DNA from: Clostridiaceae bacterium
GTDB taxonomy: Bacteria; Bacillota; Clostridia; DSM-8532
Length of the DNA stretch: 33,574 nucleotides
Direction of reading: 5' to 3'
Assembly: GCA_012839205.1 (NCBI GenBank)
Contig: DUNT01000131.1
Coordinates: forward strand, 1-33,574
In this document: one piece after another, positions 23,862-31,833 of the stretch
How the letters are laid out: each line of letters opens with the position of its first letter
Numbering within the stretch: the stretch's first letter is position 1
Translations under genes and position numbers: made by a program
The notes under the pieces: model-generated
What the model was told of the DNA's origin: nothing
Databases searched by the model: none
What the model saw: only the letters and a program-made list of their open reading frames with translations

Positions 23862-26036
23862 ATGGACAACAAACATATTGAACAAAAGATTGTTGATACC
23901 TTAAAGGTTAACTATATGCCTTACGCAATGAGCGTAATTGTTTCCCGTGCCATTCCTGAGATAGACGGGCTTAAACCTTCACATCGAAAACTTCTGTATA
24001 CCATGTACAAGATGGGTCTATTAAAGGGACAGAAAACCAAATCAGCCAATGTAGTGGGTCAGACCATGAAACTAAATCCCCATGGAGATATGGCAATCTA
24101 TGAAACCATGGTACGTCTTACAACCGGGAATATGACTCTTTTGCATCCTCTTGTTGAATCGAAGGGGAATTTCGGCAAAGTTTACTCACGGGACATGAAG
24201 TTTGCCGCCCCCCGATATACAGAGGTTAAACTTGCAGCCATAAGTGAAGAATTGTTCAAGGATATTGACAAGGATACGGTAGATTTTATTGACAACTATG
24301 ACGGGACAATGAAAGAACCCATGCTTGTTCCATCAACATTTCCCAATATTCTTGTAAATCCAAACCAAGGTATAGCCGTTGGAATGGCAAGCAATATCTG
24401 CAGTTTTAATTTAAGAGAGGTATGCAAAGCTACTATAGCATACATAAAGAATGATGACTTTGATTTATTAAAATATCTAAAGGCACCAGATTTTTCTACC
24501 GGAGGACAATTGATTCTAAATAAGAAGGATATGCGTAAAATATATGCAACCGGCAGAGGGTCATTTAAAATCAGGGCCAAATATCGCTATGATAAAAAGA
24601 GCAGCTGCATAGAAATCTATGAAATTCCCTACACCACATCCTCAGAAGCTATAATTGAGGCTATAGCTTCAATTATCAAGTCAGGAAAAATAAAGGATAT
24701 TATTGATGTCAGGGATGAAACCGACCTTGCCGGGCTTAAGATAACAATTGATATAAAGAAAAACAGTGATCCTGATGACATAATGAATAAGCTGTTTAAA
24801 CTTACTCCGCTGCAAGACAGTTTTGGTTGTAATTTTAATGTTCTGATTGGTCAGAAACCTATGGTGTTGGGTGTGCTTGAAATACTGGACTATTGGATTC
24901 AGTTCAGAATGGCATGTATCAGAAGAAAATCGGAGTTTGATATCAAAAAGAAGAGCGAACACCTTCACTTACTGACGGGGCTTTCAAAAATACTTCTGGA
25001 TATAGACAAAGCTATTCGGATAATTCGAAATACCGGGCAGGAATCACAGGTAGTGCCGAATTTAATAAAAGGTTTTGGAATTGATAAAAACCAGGCTGAA
25101 TTCATTGCCGAAATAAAGCTCAGAAATTTAAACAGAGAGTATATTTTAAGACAAACAGCCGATATTGAAAGATTAAAAAATGAAATTGAAGATTTAAAGG
25201 ATATTGTAGCTCATGATGCCAGAGTACTGGACATTATATGCAGCCAATTGGAGGAGGTATCCAAAAAGTACGGACAAGACAGAAAAACCGAGATTATCGG
25301 TGAAGACAGTATCGAGGAGATTACCCCTGACGATTTTATTGAAGATTATAATGTTCGGATAATTTTAACTGATGAGGGTTATGTAAAAAAGGTACCTTTG
25401 ATTTCTCTAAGGTCGGCAGGTGAGCATAAGCTGAAGGATGATGATTTTATCATACAGGAAGCTGATACCCGAAATAAGGCTGAATTACTTTTATTCTCCA
25501 ACAAATGCGTGGTTTATAAAGTAAAAGTTTACGAATTACCTGACAGTAAGGCAAGTCAGCTGGGCGATTATCTTAATAATATATTAAATTTGGAGACTGG
25601 GGAAGAAATAATAAAAATGCATGCCACCGAGGACTTTACGGGACATTTTCTGTTTGCCTATCAAAACGGAAAGATGTCTAAAGTTCCGGTATCCAGCTAC
25701 GAAACAAAAACCAACAGAAAAAAACTTTCCAATGCTTATAATGCTATTTCTCCTCTGGTTGGAATATTCTTTCTGGAAGAGGATATGGATTTTGCTGCAT
25801 TCAGCAGTATAGATAAAGTATTAGTTTTTAACACTTCTCAGATCAGGCCAAAGGCTACTCGAGATTCTCAAGGAGTTTGGGTATTGAAATCCAAAAAAGG
25901 CAGTACACTTAGAAAAATACTACCTCTCAACGAGACCAATTTAAATGACCCGGAATACTACAGGGCAAACGTTCCTGCCATAGGATGCTATCTTAAGGAA
26001 GAAGACAAGGAGGATACTCAAATAGGTTTGTTTTAA
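23862..26036 (+). CDS. Divergent type IIA DNA topoisomerase, subunit A (GyrA/ParC-like)
   Basis: A 724-residue cleavage/religation subunit, shorter than typical GyrA. The active-site tyrosine is Y119 in AAPRYTEVKL, after R118. The DNA-gate helix reads NPHGDMAIYETMVR, with Met at the position of E. coli GyrA Ser83 and Glu at Asp87. GIAVGMASNI keeps the DNA-bending Ile. Residues 500-724 look like a beta-pinwheel with blades such as GYVKKVP, CVVYKVKVYELP and GKMSKVPVSSY. No GyrA-box (QRRGGKG) is visible, which argues for a topo IV-like decatenating or relaxing enzyme. It starts at ATG 23862 after AAAGGAGACC. Confidence 0.88.
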   Translation: MDNKHIEQKIVDTLKVNYMPYAMSVIVSRAIPEIDGLKPSHRKLLYTMYKMGLLKGQKTKSANVVGQTMKLNPHGDMAIYETMVRLTTGNMTLLHPLVESKGNFGKVYSRDMKFAAPRYTEVKLAAISEELFKDIDKDTVDFIDNYDGTMKEPMLVPSTFPNILVNPNQGIAVGMASNICSFNLREVCKATIAYIKNDDFDLLKYLKAPDFSTGGQLILNKKDMRKIYATGRGSFKIRAKYRYDKKSSCIEIYEIPYTTSSEAIIEAIASIIKSGKIKDIIDVRDETDLAGLKITIDIKKNSDPDDIMNKLFKLTPLQDSFGCNFNVLIGQKPMVLGVLEILDYWIQFRMACIRRKSEFDIKKKSEHLHLLTGLSKILLDIDKAIRIIRNTGQESQVVPNLIKGFGIDKNQAEFIAEIKLRNLNREYILRQTADIERLKNEIEDLKDIVAHDARVLDIICSQLEEVSKKYGQDRKTEIIGEDSIEEITPDDFIEDYNVRIILTDEGYVKKVPLISLRSAGEHKLKDDDFIIQEADTRNKAELLLFSNKCVVYKVKVYELPDSKASQLGDYLNNILNLETGEEIIKMHATEDFTGHFLFAYQNGKMSKVPVSSYETKTNRKKLSNAYNAISPLVGIFFLEEDMDFAAFSSIDKVLVFNTSQIRPKATRDSQGVWVLKSKKGSTLRKILPLNETNLNDPEYYRANVPAIGCYLKEEDKEDTQIGLF

Positions 26037-26093
26037 TTTTCAGACATTTTATATTATTGGCTGTATTTATAGATGTAAGCGGAGGGAAAGCGG

Positions 26094-26684
26094 ATGGAGG
26101 ATATGGTCCATATCAAAAAATGCCTAAATGGACAAAAAGATGCCTTCGAATTCTTGGTCACAAAGTATAAGAATCTGGTGTACAGTATTGCCCTTAACAC
26201 TTTGTTAAATAAGAACGATGCTGCCGATGTGACTCAGGAAGTCTTTTTGAAGGCCTGGGCCAACCTGTCCAGATACAACCCTGAATTTACCTTTAAAACC
26301 TGGATTGCAAGAATTACGGTGAATCATTGTATTAATCTTAATTACAAAAGCCGGCGAATTACAGCCTGGAACGATGAAGAAATGGAAAAAATAACGACAG
26401 ATAAGAATAACCCTGAAGATGCTGCCTTGGACACCGAAAGACGAAATGATATAAGAAGTGCGATAAACAGTTTACCCGAGAAATATCGTATCGTCATCCA
26501 GCTTTATCATCAACATTCATTAAGCTACGAAGAAATATGCAATATTACCGGATACCCTATGAGTATTGTCAAGAACAGGCTTTACAGGGCACGAAAAATG
26601 CTTGCGAAAAGTCTTACTACATACTCGCAAAAGGTTGTGACAAAGGGGGAAGAAGCATGGATTGCAGACGGGCCTGGAATCTAA
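26094..26684 (+). CDS. ECF RNA polymerase sigma factor
   Basis: A 196-residue group 4 sigma factor. Region 2 spans about 15-85 (DAFEFLVTKYKNLVYSIA, DVTQEVFLKAWANL, FKTWIARITVNHCIN) and region 4 about 120-175 (INSLPEKYRIVIQLYHQHSL, SYEEICNITGYPMSIVKNRL). A Lys/Gly-rich tail follows. It resembles SigW-like factors. The ATG at 26094 is set by GGAGGG (26081-26086). It overlaps the anti-sigma gene by 28 bp, so the pair is translationally coupled. No ECF-type GAAC/CGTC promoter was found in the short upstream gap. Confidence 0.92.
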   Translation: MEDMVHIKKCLNGQKDAFEFLVTKYKNLVYSIALNTLLNKNDAADVTQEVFLKAWANLSRYNPEFTFKTWIARITVNHCINLNYKSRRITAWNDEEMEKITTDKNNPEDAALDTERRNDIRSAINSLPEKYRIVIQLYHQHSLSYEEICNITGYPMSIVKNRLYRARKMLAKSLTTYSQKVVTKGEEAWIADGPGI

Positions 26685-27181
26685 TGATGAAAAGATTTGA
26701 TAAAGAAATATCTAAAATTCATGAAAAAGAGCTGAATACACATATTGATGAGTGCAGTTCATGCAAGGCGAGATTCAATAAACTTACTGAGACTTTTACC
26801 TTTATGGAAACGTCGGTATGTCAAGCTCCAGCCGGTATAGAGAACAGGGTTATAGCTAAACTGAATTCGGTTAAGCAGAAAAGAGATTTTTTGATGCCAT
26901 ATGTGATTTGCAATCTTATTGTTTTTGTAGTAATTGTAGCTACCTGGCTGGACAGCATTTTCAGAACCGGTATATTTACTTTTATAAGGGAAACTTTCAA
27001 TGAATTTATTGCAGCTTATAATACCTCTGCAACTATCTTTACTGCATTCCGGGATTTTTTCAATACGTATTTTATAAAACCCACAATGAATATTGCCATC
27101 ATTGCTGCCTTAATCTATGGATTATTAAGCGTAGTATCAATTTTACAGAAAATGCGCAGGCGCTATATTTCTGTACGTTAA
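26657..27181 (+). CDS. Membrane-bound zinc anti-sigma factor
   Basis: A 174-residue protein with the anti-sigma zinc motif H29-x3-C33-x2-C36 (THIDECSSC) in its cytoplasmic N-terminus. C3 is a possible fourth ligand. Two hydrophobic segments follow at about 80-98 and 143-163, separated by an external loop with several aromatics. It should hold the ECF sigma factor at the membrane until an envelope signal releases it. I start at ATG 26657, where GGGGGAAG lies upstream and the zinc domain begins; the frame is open back to 26537 inside the sigma gene, but those residues are not domain-like. Confidence 0.87.
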   Translation: MDCRRAWNLMMKRFDKEISKIHEKELNTHIDECSSCKARFNKLTETFTFMETSVCQAPAGIENRVIAKLNSVKQKRDFLMPYVICNLIVFVVIVATWLDSIFRTGIFTFIRETFNEFIAAYNTSATIFTAFRDFFNTYFIKPTMNIAIIAALIYGLLSVVSILQKMRRRYISVR

Positions 27182-27194
27182 ACTGGAGGTTATT

Positions 27195-28472
27195 ATGAAA
27201 AAAGGGTGGATAGTATTAGTCAGTTCAGTGCTGATGGTTTTTATTTTGGCAGGTTCCGTTTTTGCCTTTGCCTCAGATGGAAACCCAATTATCAGAGCCG
27301 GGGAAACCCATAAGGGAGATTTTATCACCGGCGGAAATACTGTTATTAATGACGGGATTATTCTTGGTGATTTTATAGCCGGAGCACAGATGTTGAAAAA
27401 TTCAGGTGAGGTAGAGGGGGATTTAATCGCCGGAAGTGCCGAAATTAATATTGACGGGCATATTATGGGCAGTGTACGCACAGGTTCGAATACTGTAAGC
27501 ATTTCTGCTGTTATTGATAGAAATGCCATGATTTTTGCATCAAATGTAGTCATTAATGAAGATGCAGAAATAGGACGTAATGCTTATCTTTTCGGTGGTA
27601 TAGTTTCTTCATACGGCAGAGTTTCAGGTGACACAATTATATACGGAGGAGATGTAACTCTTGGCGGTATCTACGAAGGCGATGTTAAAATTAATGACAT
27701 GCAGGAAGGTTCTGTATTCAGGATGAATCCCGGAACAGTAATTAAGGGAAAACTGATATACAAAGGAGTTACAAGGTATGAAGTTCCTTCTGATGTCCAG
27801 GTGGGAGAATATGAGTTTATCCAGATTGAACCTGTGAGCAAAGGAGAAATCGACAACAGAATCAGTTTTTGGAACATAATTAAGACAATCTTTACCATGC
27901 TAGTTTATTACCTCTTTGCTTTACTTTTATATAAACTGTTTCCAAGATTCTTCCTTCGTTCAGGTGACTTTATAGAAGCAAAGCCGCTCTCGGCTGCAGG
28001 CATAGGTATAGCTACCCTGGGAACCCTTGTGGCGGGAAGTTTGTCGCTGGTATTGCTTCTTATTCTGGCCATTATTCTAGTAAAAGGTTCTGTATTCTTC
28101 TTTGGATTATTGTTGTTTATTTTTGTAATGGTTGTTACAGTTTTATTTGCAGATATACCGGTTTCAATATGGCTTGGTAATGTTATTACAAGCAGAAAAT
28201 ATAGTGTTGCCGGAAGATTGGCTATAGGAATCGGTTCCATTACCATCCTAAAAATTGTCCTTAATCTGCTGAAAACTATTAGTCTGGTGGCGCCTGTTAT
28301 TGGTGTAGTATCATTTATATTGAATGTTGCCATCTGGGTATTCGGTACAGGAGCAATTATCAAAATTATTTTCGAGACAGGTAAAGCAGCTAATCTCCAG
28401 GCAGAGGCAGAGGCTGAATCAGAGGAAATGATTGCAGAGACCAGTAGTTATACAAATGATTATATAGAATAA
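27195..28472 (+). CDS. Beta-helical (bactofilin-like) polytopic membrane protein
   Basis: A 425-residue protein with a signal peptide (1-26), then about 150 residues of regular short repeats rich in Gly, Asp and Ile (GDFITGGNTVINDGIILGDF, GDLIAGSAEINIDGHIMGSV and so on). These repeats predict a right-handed beta-helix like bactofilins, here outside the membrane. Residues about 225-395 contain five or six membrane segments, and a Glu/Ala-rich tail ends it. It lies 13 bp after the anti-sigma gene with an AACTGGAGG site, so it is probably the effector or target of that sigma factor. Function unknown. Confidence 0.75.
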   Translation: MKKGWIVLVSSVLMVFILAGSVFAFASDGNPIIRAGETHKGDFITGGNTVINDGIILGDFIAGAQMLKNSGEVEGDLIAGSAEINIDGHIMGSVRTGSNTVSISAVIDRNAMIFASNVVINEDAEIGRNAYLFGGIVSSYGRVSGDTIIYGGDVTLGGIYEGDVKINDMQEGSVFRMNPGTVIKGKLIYKGVTRYEVPSDVQVGEYEFIQIEPVSKGEIDNRISFWNIIKTIFTMLVYYLFALLLYKLFPRFFLRSGDFIEAKPLSAAGIGIATLGTLVAGSLSLVLLLILAIILVKGSVFFFGLLLFIFVMVVTVLFADIPVSIWLGNVITSRKYSVAGRLAIGIGSITILKIVLNLLKTISLVAPVIGVVSFILNVAIWVFGTGAIIKIIFETGKAANLQAEAEAESEEMIAETSSYTNDYIE

Positions 28473-28494
28473 GCACTGTTTAGAAACTTGCAAC

Positions 28495-28527
28495 AAAGGG
28501 CCGTTGTCACAATCAGCGGTCTTTTGT
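28495..28527 (+). terminator. Terminator of the ECF sigma operon
   Basis: AAAGGGCCGTTG (28495-28506) pairs with CAGCGGTCTTTT (28514-28525) in a 12-bp stem with three G-T pairs and a 7-base loop. It lies 23 bp after the operon's last stop. Confidence 0.7.
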
Positions 28528-28850
28528 TGATTTCCTGGCAACATGATAAACTACCATTCAATTTAAATTACAGCACCTTTCACATTGCAAACCATACTGA
28601 ACTTCACTTATAATGTCATTATGAGGCTTGCATACTGTCATCCAGAGGGTCACATTAGCAGAGTCGAAGAAACTTCGTGTGAACATGAAAGATTCTTAAC
28701 TGTTAAACAAGGAGGGCATAAGATAATATGCTGCCGGCAAAGTAAGTCAAAAATTAGATTCATGCAGCCGTATTATGTCAGACACAAAAAAATCTTCATT
28801 GTGTTCAGAAAAGACATGCACGTTTTTTTGTGATAAGTCCAACCCTATCC
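28528..28850. other. Intergenic stretch without a supported gene
   Basis: The only recognisable element in this 320-bp gap between the sigma operon and cwlD is a dispersed repeat copy at 28636-28675. An 82-codon frame at 28585-28833 runs through the repeat and is rejected as a gene. An A7/T7 complementary pair (about 28786-28833) may fold but is not a clean terminator. Confidence 0.6.
28636..28675 (+). repeat. Dispersed repeat copy
   Basis: TGTCATCCAGAGGGTCACAT, then TAGCAGAGTCGAAGAAACTT. It is the same family as the copies at 23.5 kb, and somewhat degraded. An AAGATTCTT (28688-28696) after it may be a remnant of the inverted half. Confidence 0.7.
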
Positions 28851-28851
28851 T

Positions 28852-28878
28852 GAATATCTTAGTATAAATACATACATA
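28852..28878 (+). promoter_or_regulatory. Possible sigma-E (sporulation) promoter for cwlD
   Basis: CATACATA (28871-28878) is close to the mother-cell sigma-E -10 consensus CATACANT. GAATATC (28852-28858) resembles its -35. The 12-bp gap is about 2 bp shorter than usual, so this is tentative. Transcription by sigma-E is known for cwlD in Bacillus subtilis. Confidence 0.35.
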
Positions 28879-28893
28879 GGGATGGGATAATGC

Positions 28894-29610
28894 ATGATCG
28901 TATTAGTAAAGAGAAAAAATGCCGTACTTATTCTTCTTATATTGTTTTTGTCGGTGGCAATATTCAGCATCGATGGAAGGACTTCCCCAACTGCCGAAAC
29001 CATCAAAGAAAGCACAGGGCCTGTAGTTGTGATAGATGCAGGACATGGAGGAGAAGATCCGGGAAAAGTAAGTAATTATTCCAGCCTGGCAGAAAAGGAT
29101 TTGAATTTAAGGATAGCCCAGCTATTAAAAAATTTACTGGAACAAGACGGCTATACTGTCTATATGACAAGAACAGAGGATAAACTTAATTATTCTCCCG
29201 GGACAAAGGAAATATATCAGAAACGCAAGCAGGACCTTACCGCAAGGAAACAGTTTATTGACCAAAGTGGGGCTGACGCGGTTATCAGCATTCATATGAA
29301 CAGCTTTTCGGATACAAAATATTATGGCGCACAAACCTTTTACCCACCATCTTCAACCGACAGTGAAAGACTGGCAAAAAGCATTCAAAACGCAATGATT
29401 GCTGTTTGTGACAATACCAACAAACGGACTGCATTACTCAAGAAAGAACGGATAATCCTTTTTAGGGATCTCAAGGTGCCTACTGCTTTGGTAGAATGTG
29501 GTTTCCTCTCCAATGAAGCAGAAGAGGCAAAGTTGAAAACTATTGAGTATCAGGAACTTCTTGCAAAGGGTATAAAACAAGGAATAGATAATTTTTTTGG
29601 GAAAGAGTAA
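28894..29610 (+). CDS. cwlD: N-acetylmuramoyl-L-alanine amidase CwlD
   Basis: CwlD removes the peptide from alternate muramic acids during cortex synthesis, the first step towards the muramic-delta-lactam that germination enzymes recognise. The 238-residue protein has an N-terminal membrane anchor or signal (9-25) and an Amidase_3 domain: zinc ligands H51 (DAGHGG), E67 (EKDLNL) and H134 (SIHMN), and catalytic E201 (LVECGFLSN). The YQKRKQDLTAR segment and length are typical of CwlD rather than larger wall amidases. The ATG at 28894 follows a weak GGGATGGG. It implies that the organism forms spores. Confidence 0.88.
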   Translation: MIVLVKRKNAVLILLILFLSVAIFSIDGRTSPTAETIKESTGPVVVIDAGHGGEDPGKVSNYSSLAEKDLNLRIAQLLKNLLEQDGYTVYMTRTEDKLNYSPGTKEIYQKRKQDLTARKQFIDQSGADAVISIHMNSFSDTKYYGAQTFYPPSSTDSERLAKSIQNAMIAVCDNTNKRTALLKKERIILFRDLKVPTALVECGFLSNEAEEAKLKTIEYQELLAKGIKQGIDNFFGKE

Positions 29611-29684
29611 ACAGAATAAAAAAATAACCGATATTAATAATAGTTAGAAAATTATATTATATAAAAGATGGAGTGTACGTGATT

Positions 29685-30518
29685 ATGTACCTGGAGTATT
29701 GTTTGATTGCCAACGCAACCATATGTATAATAGGTGTTATTCATTTCTTTGTTTTGAAAAAAAAGAAACAAACAAACATGAAAAACACTTTAACATTGAT
29801 ATTTTCCACAGTTCTGGCCATGGTTGGCGCTTCGTTAATACCATTCGTCGCAGATTATTTAATAAAAGGACTGTCTCTTTCTGTTCCGGTATCATTGGTA
29901 GCTGCCTTCTTTTTTGTAGCGGTACTAGCCTTAGTTGTTTTTTATCTGCTGCATTCAATGTTTATTAAAAAGTTTGAAAAGGAGGAAGAAACCGAAACTG
30001 ATGAATCCGGCAGTATATCAGAGAGCATCATTGAAGATTCTTTTCAGGACAGAACTGGTATAATCGACTTGCCTGAACAAAATGAAGATACCATAGAAAT
30101 CAGCGAGGAAGTCATTTCTGCTGTGATTGAGGGTGAAATCAGTGATGGGCTTCCTGCAATTGAAAAACAGGAAGAGGAAAAACAAAGCATTCCTGAAGTA
30201 CCGGAATATGATCAGCCTGTATTTGCCGGGTTCCCGGAGTATAATGCAGATAAACAATCTGAGATTTTGAAGCTGATAGAAATAGCTATGGAAGACAAAA
30301 CCGGTCATAATTATAAAAATGCAATTACAGCCTTTGAAAGTGCATTAATTCTCGGTCCCGATGACGAACTTTGTTTTCTGATAATATTGGATTTATGCTC
30401 GTTATACAAGATGACAGGAAATACCGAATCAATCTACAAATTATTAGATTCCGCTCAGTGTAATCTGTTAAGTACAGACAAAAAAGAGGAAATATTACGA
30501 AATATTAAAATTTCTTAG
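29685..30518 (+). CDS. Membrane protein with acidic linker and TPR-like C-terminus
   Basis: A 277-residue protein not matched to a named family. Three hydrophobic segments (about residues 5-24, 33-57 and 67-91) are followed by a strongly acidic linker (about 98-190), then a helical region (EILKLIEIAMEDKTGHNYKN, AITAFESALILGPDDELCFL) that reads like one or two TPR units. The C-terminus is probably cytoplasmic. The start is uncertain: ATG 29685 is used, but GTG 29679 is better spaced from GGAG (29670-29673). It lies 74 bp after cwlD and about 105 bp before the PRC-barrel gene, which also has an acidic linker. Confidence 0.65.
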   Translation: MYLEYCLIANATICIIGVIHFFVLKKKKQTNMKNTLTLIFSTVLAMVGASLIPFVADYLIKGLSLSVPVSLVAAFFFVAVLALVVFYLLHSMFIKKFEKEEETETDESGSISESIIEDSFQDRTGIIDLPEQNEDTIEISEEVISAVIEGEISDGLPAIEKQEEEKQSIPEVPEYDQPVFAGFPEYNADKQSEILKLIEIAMEDKTGHNYKNAITAFESALILGPDDELCFLIILDLCSLYKMTGNTESIYKLLDSAQCNLLSTDKKEEILRNIKIS

Positions 30519-30528
30519 CGATAAATCA

Positions 30529-30557
30529 TTGATATATATATATTAAACTGATATTAT
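30529..30557 (+). promoter_or_regulatory. Promoter candidate for the PRC-barrel gene
   Basis: TTGATA (30529-30534) and TATTAT (30552-30557) are 17 bp apart in an A/T-rich gap, one mismatch from consensus in each box. The start codon is 67 bp beyond. Confidence 0.45.
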
Positions 30558-30623
30558 TATATTTGAATTGTTATATAATAATGATTTTGCAATAAATTTA
30601 AACCATTAAGGGGGTAGCTGAGG

Positions 30624-31667
30624 ATGAAAACTGCTCAGCAGATTATCGGCTTGCCAGTAGTAAGCATTTTTGATGGGAATGAGATCGGAAAGGTCAAAAA
30701 CGTCATAATCAATGCTTCGAAAGGTACGATAGACTTTTTTGTCATCGACAGCGGTGTCAGATCTCTTTCCGGAGGTGTAATTCCCGCCGACAGAGTATTA
30801 GGTATTGGCGAATATGCATTAACCATTCAACAACCTGACGATATCAGCGACATAGTGAAGATTCCGGCGGCAATCGAACTTATGCAAAAAAATATCACTG
30901 TAAGTGGTACTCGTGTTTTAACCAAAAAGGGCAGCTTATTGGGTGAAACAGGTGATTTCTATGTTAATGACGATAATACATATAATATAACCGGTGTTGA
31001 ATTTGTACCGGTTAACGATTCAATGCCGTCAGGCATTATACCTCGAAGCAGTATCATTACTTTTGGTAAGGACCTTCTTGTGGTACAAGATGATTTTATT
31101 GATCAATTGATTGAATCGCCGCATTCAATTGAAGACGAGTCCTCAGAAGAAGAAAAAAAAAATTTTAGTCTAAATCTGCAATCTCCCGTTTCTGACGAGG
31201 AAATAACACCTTCGGTGATTATCAGCCAGGAACCAGAAGAGGATGTTTCCGAAGAGATTAAGGCAGAGGAAGAAACTGAGACAGAGAAAGAAGAGATTTT
31301 AAATATAGATTCCATTTACCCTGACACAAGTTTTCAAATACCGTTTGAAAAAAGTGAAGAAGAAACCGTACTAGAAACTGAACAAGAAAGTGAAGAAGAA
31401 AAGGCATATGAAGAGGAATTTGAACTAAAGATTTCTTCAGAGCTGCCGGCAGCAGACGATACGAAAGAAGAGCATACTTTAAGTGCGGCAGAACTGTTTG
31501 AACAACGCCAAAGACAGTATCTTGCAGGAAAGAAAGTAACTAAAACCATATACTCCTCAGACGGCCAAGTAATAATCAATAATGGAGATATTATTACCGA
31601 CCAGCTGATAGATGAAGTAAAAGCTCATGGAAAACTTATCGAACTTGTGATGAATTATGAAGAATAA
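30624..31667 (+). CDS. Double PRC-barrel domain protein
   Basis: A 347-residue cytoplasmic protein. It has two PRC-barrel domains (about 1-76, QQIIGLPVVSIFDGNEIGKV; and about 86-160, TVSGTRVLTKKGSLLGETGD), a long Glu/Ser-rich linker (about 165-285) and a short conserved C-terminal module with VIINNGDIITDQLIDEVKAH. PRC barrels are adaptor folds found in photosynthetic reaction centres and RimM; the partner here is unknown. It starts at ATG 30624 after AAGGGGG. The shared acidic-linker style with the preceding protein suggests that the two may act together. Confidence 0.8.
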   Translation: MKTAQQIIGLPVVSIFDGNEIGKVKNVIINASKGTIDFFVIDSGVRSLSGGVIPADRVLGIGEYALTIQQPDDISDIVKIPAAIELMQKNITVSGTRVLTKKGSLLGETGDFYVNDDNTYNITGVEFVPVNDSMPSGIIPRSSIITFGKDLLVVQDDFIDQLIESPHSIEDESSEEEKKNFSLNLQSPVSDEEITPSVIISQEPEEDVSEEIKAEEETETEKEEILNIDSIYPDTSFQIPFEKSEEETVLETEQESEEEKAYEEEFELKISSELPAADDTKEEHTLSAAELFEQRQRQYLAGKKVTKTIYSSDGQVIINNGDIITDQLIDEVKAHGKLIELVMNYEE

Positions 31668-31680
31668 CATACAATGCATA

Positions 31681-31815
31681 GCGGGTATACCGAAACTTGT
31701 TACGGAGCAGAAAAGTCCCCACCCGTTATAGTAAATCAATAGATGCAGACGGGCTTGAGAGCCCAATCTAAACAAACAATTGCTACGGGTCAGGATTTCC
31801 TGGCTCGTTTGTTTT
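31681..31815 (+). ncRNA. Candidate structured RNA or attenuator before the VanW-like gene
   Basis: About 135 bases with dense pairing. A 10-bp terminator stem joins ACGGGTCAGG (31785-31794) and CCTGGCTCGT (31799-31808), extended by AAACAA (31774-31779) with TTGTTT and ending in TTTT. ACCCGT (31721-31726) can pair with GCGGGT (31681-31686), with ACGGG (31749-31753) or with ACGGGT (31785-31790). The last choice destroys the terminator. GGGCT and AGCCC (31751-31764) form another hairpin. TACAAT (31670-31675) is a possible -10. I match it to no known riboswitch class; a 6S-like or other small RNA, or a plain terminator of the upstream gene, remain possible. Confidence 0.5.
31785..31815 (+). terminator. 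Intrinsic terminator upstream of the VanW-like gene
   Basis: A 10-bp stem with two G-T pairs and an ATTT loop is followed by TTGTTTT. It lies between the PRC-barrel stop and the SD of the next gene (GAGG, 31824-31827). It may end the upstream transcript, end a small RNA, or control read-through. Confidence 0.75.
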
Positions 31816-31833
31816 ACGGAGATGAGGCAGAAT

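Noticed and set aside
23513-23872. Short open frames on both strands in the repeat cluster (23513-23698 plus, 23633-23872 minus)
   Set aside because: They run across repeat units and would be duplicated wherever the repeat occurs; no SD and no domain.
26537-26656. Longer start for the anti-sigma factor inside the sigma gene
   Set aside because: The extra 40 residues come from the region-4 coding sequence in another frame; the SD and zinc domain fit ATG 26657.
27908-28363. 151-codon minus-strand frame
   Set aside because: Antisense to the membrane segments of the beta-helical protein; low-complexity Asn/Thr composition and no domain.
28585-28833. 82-codon frame between the ECF operon and cwlD
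   Set aside because: Its middle is a translated dispersed repeat (CHPEGH ... VEET), and it lacks an SD.
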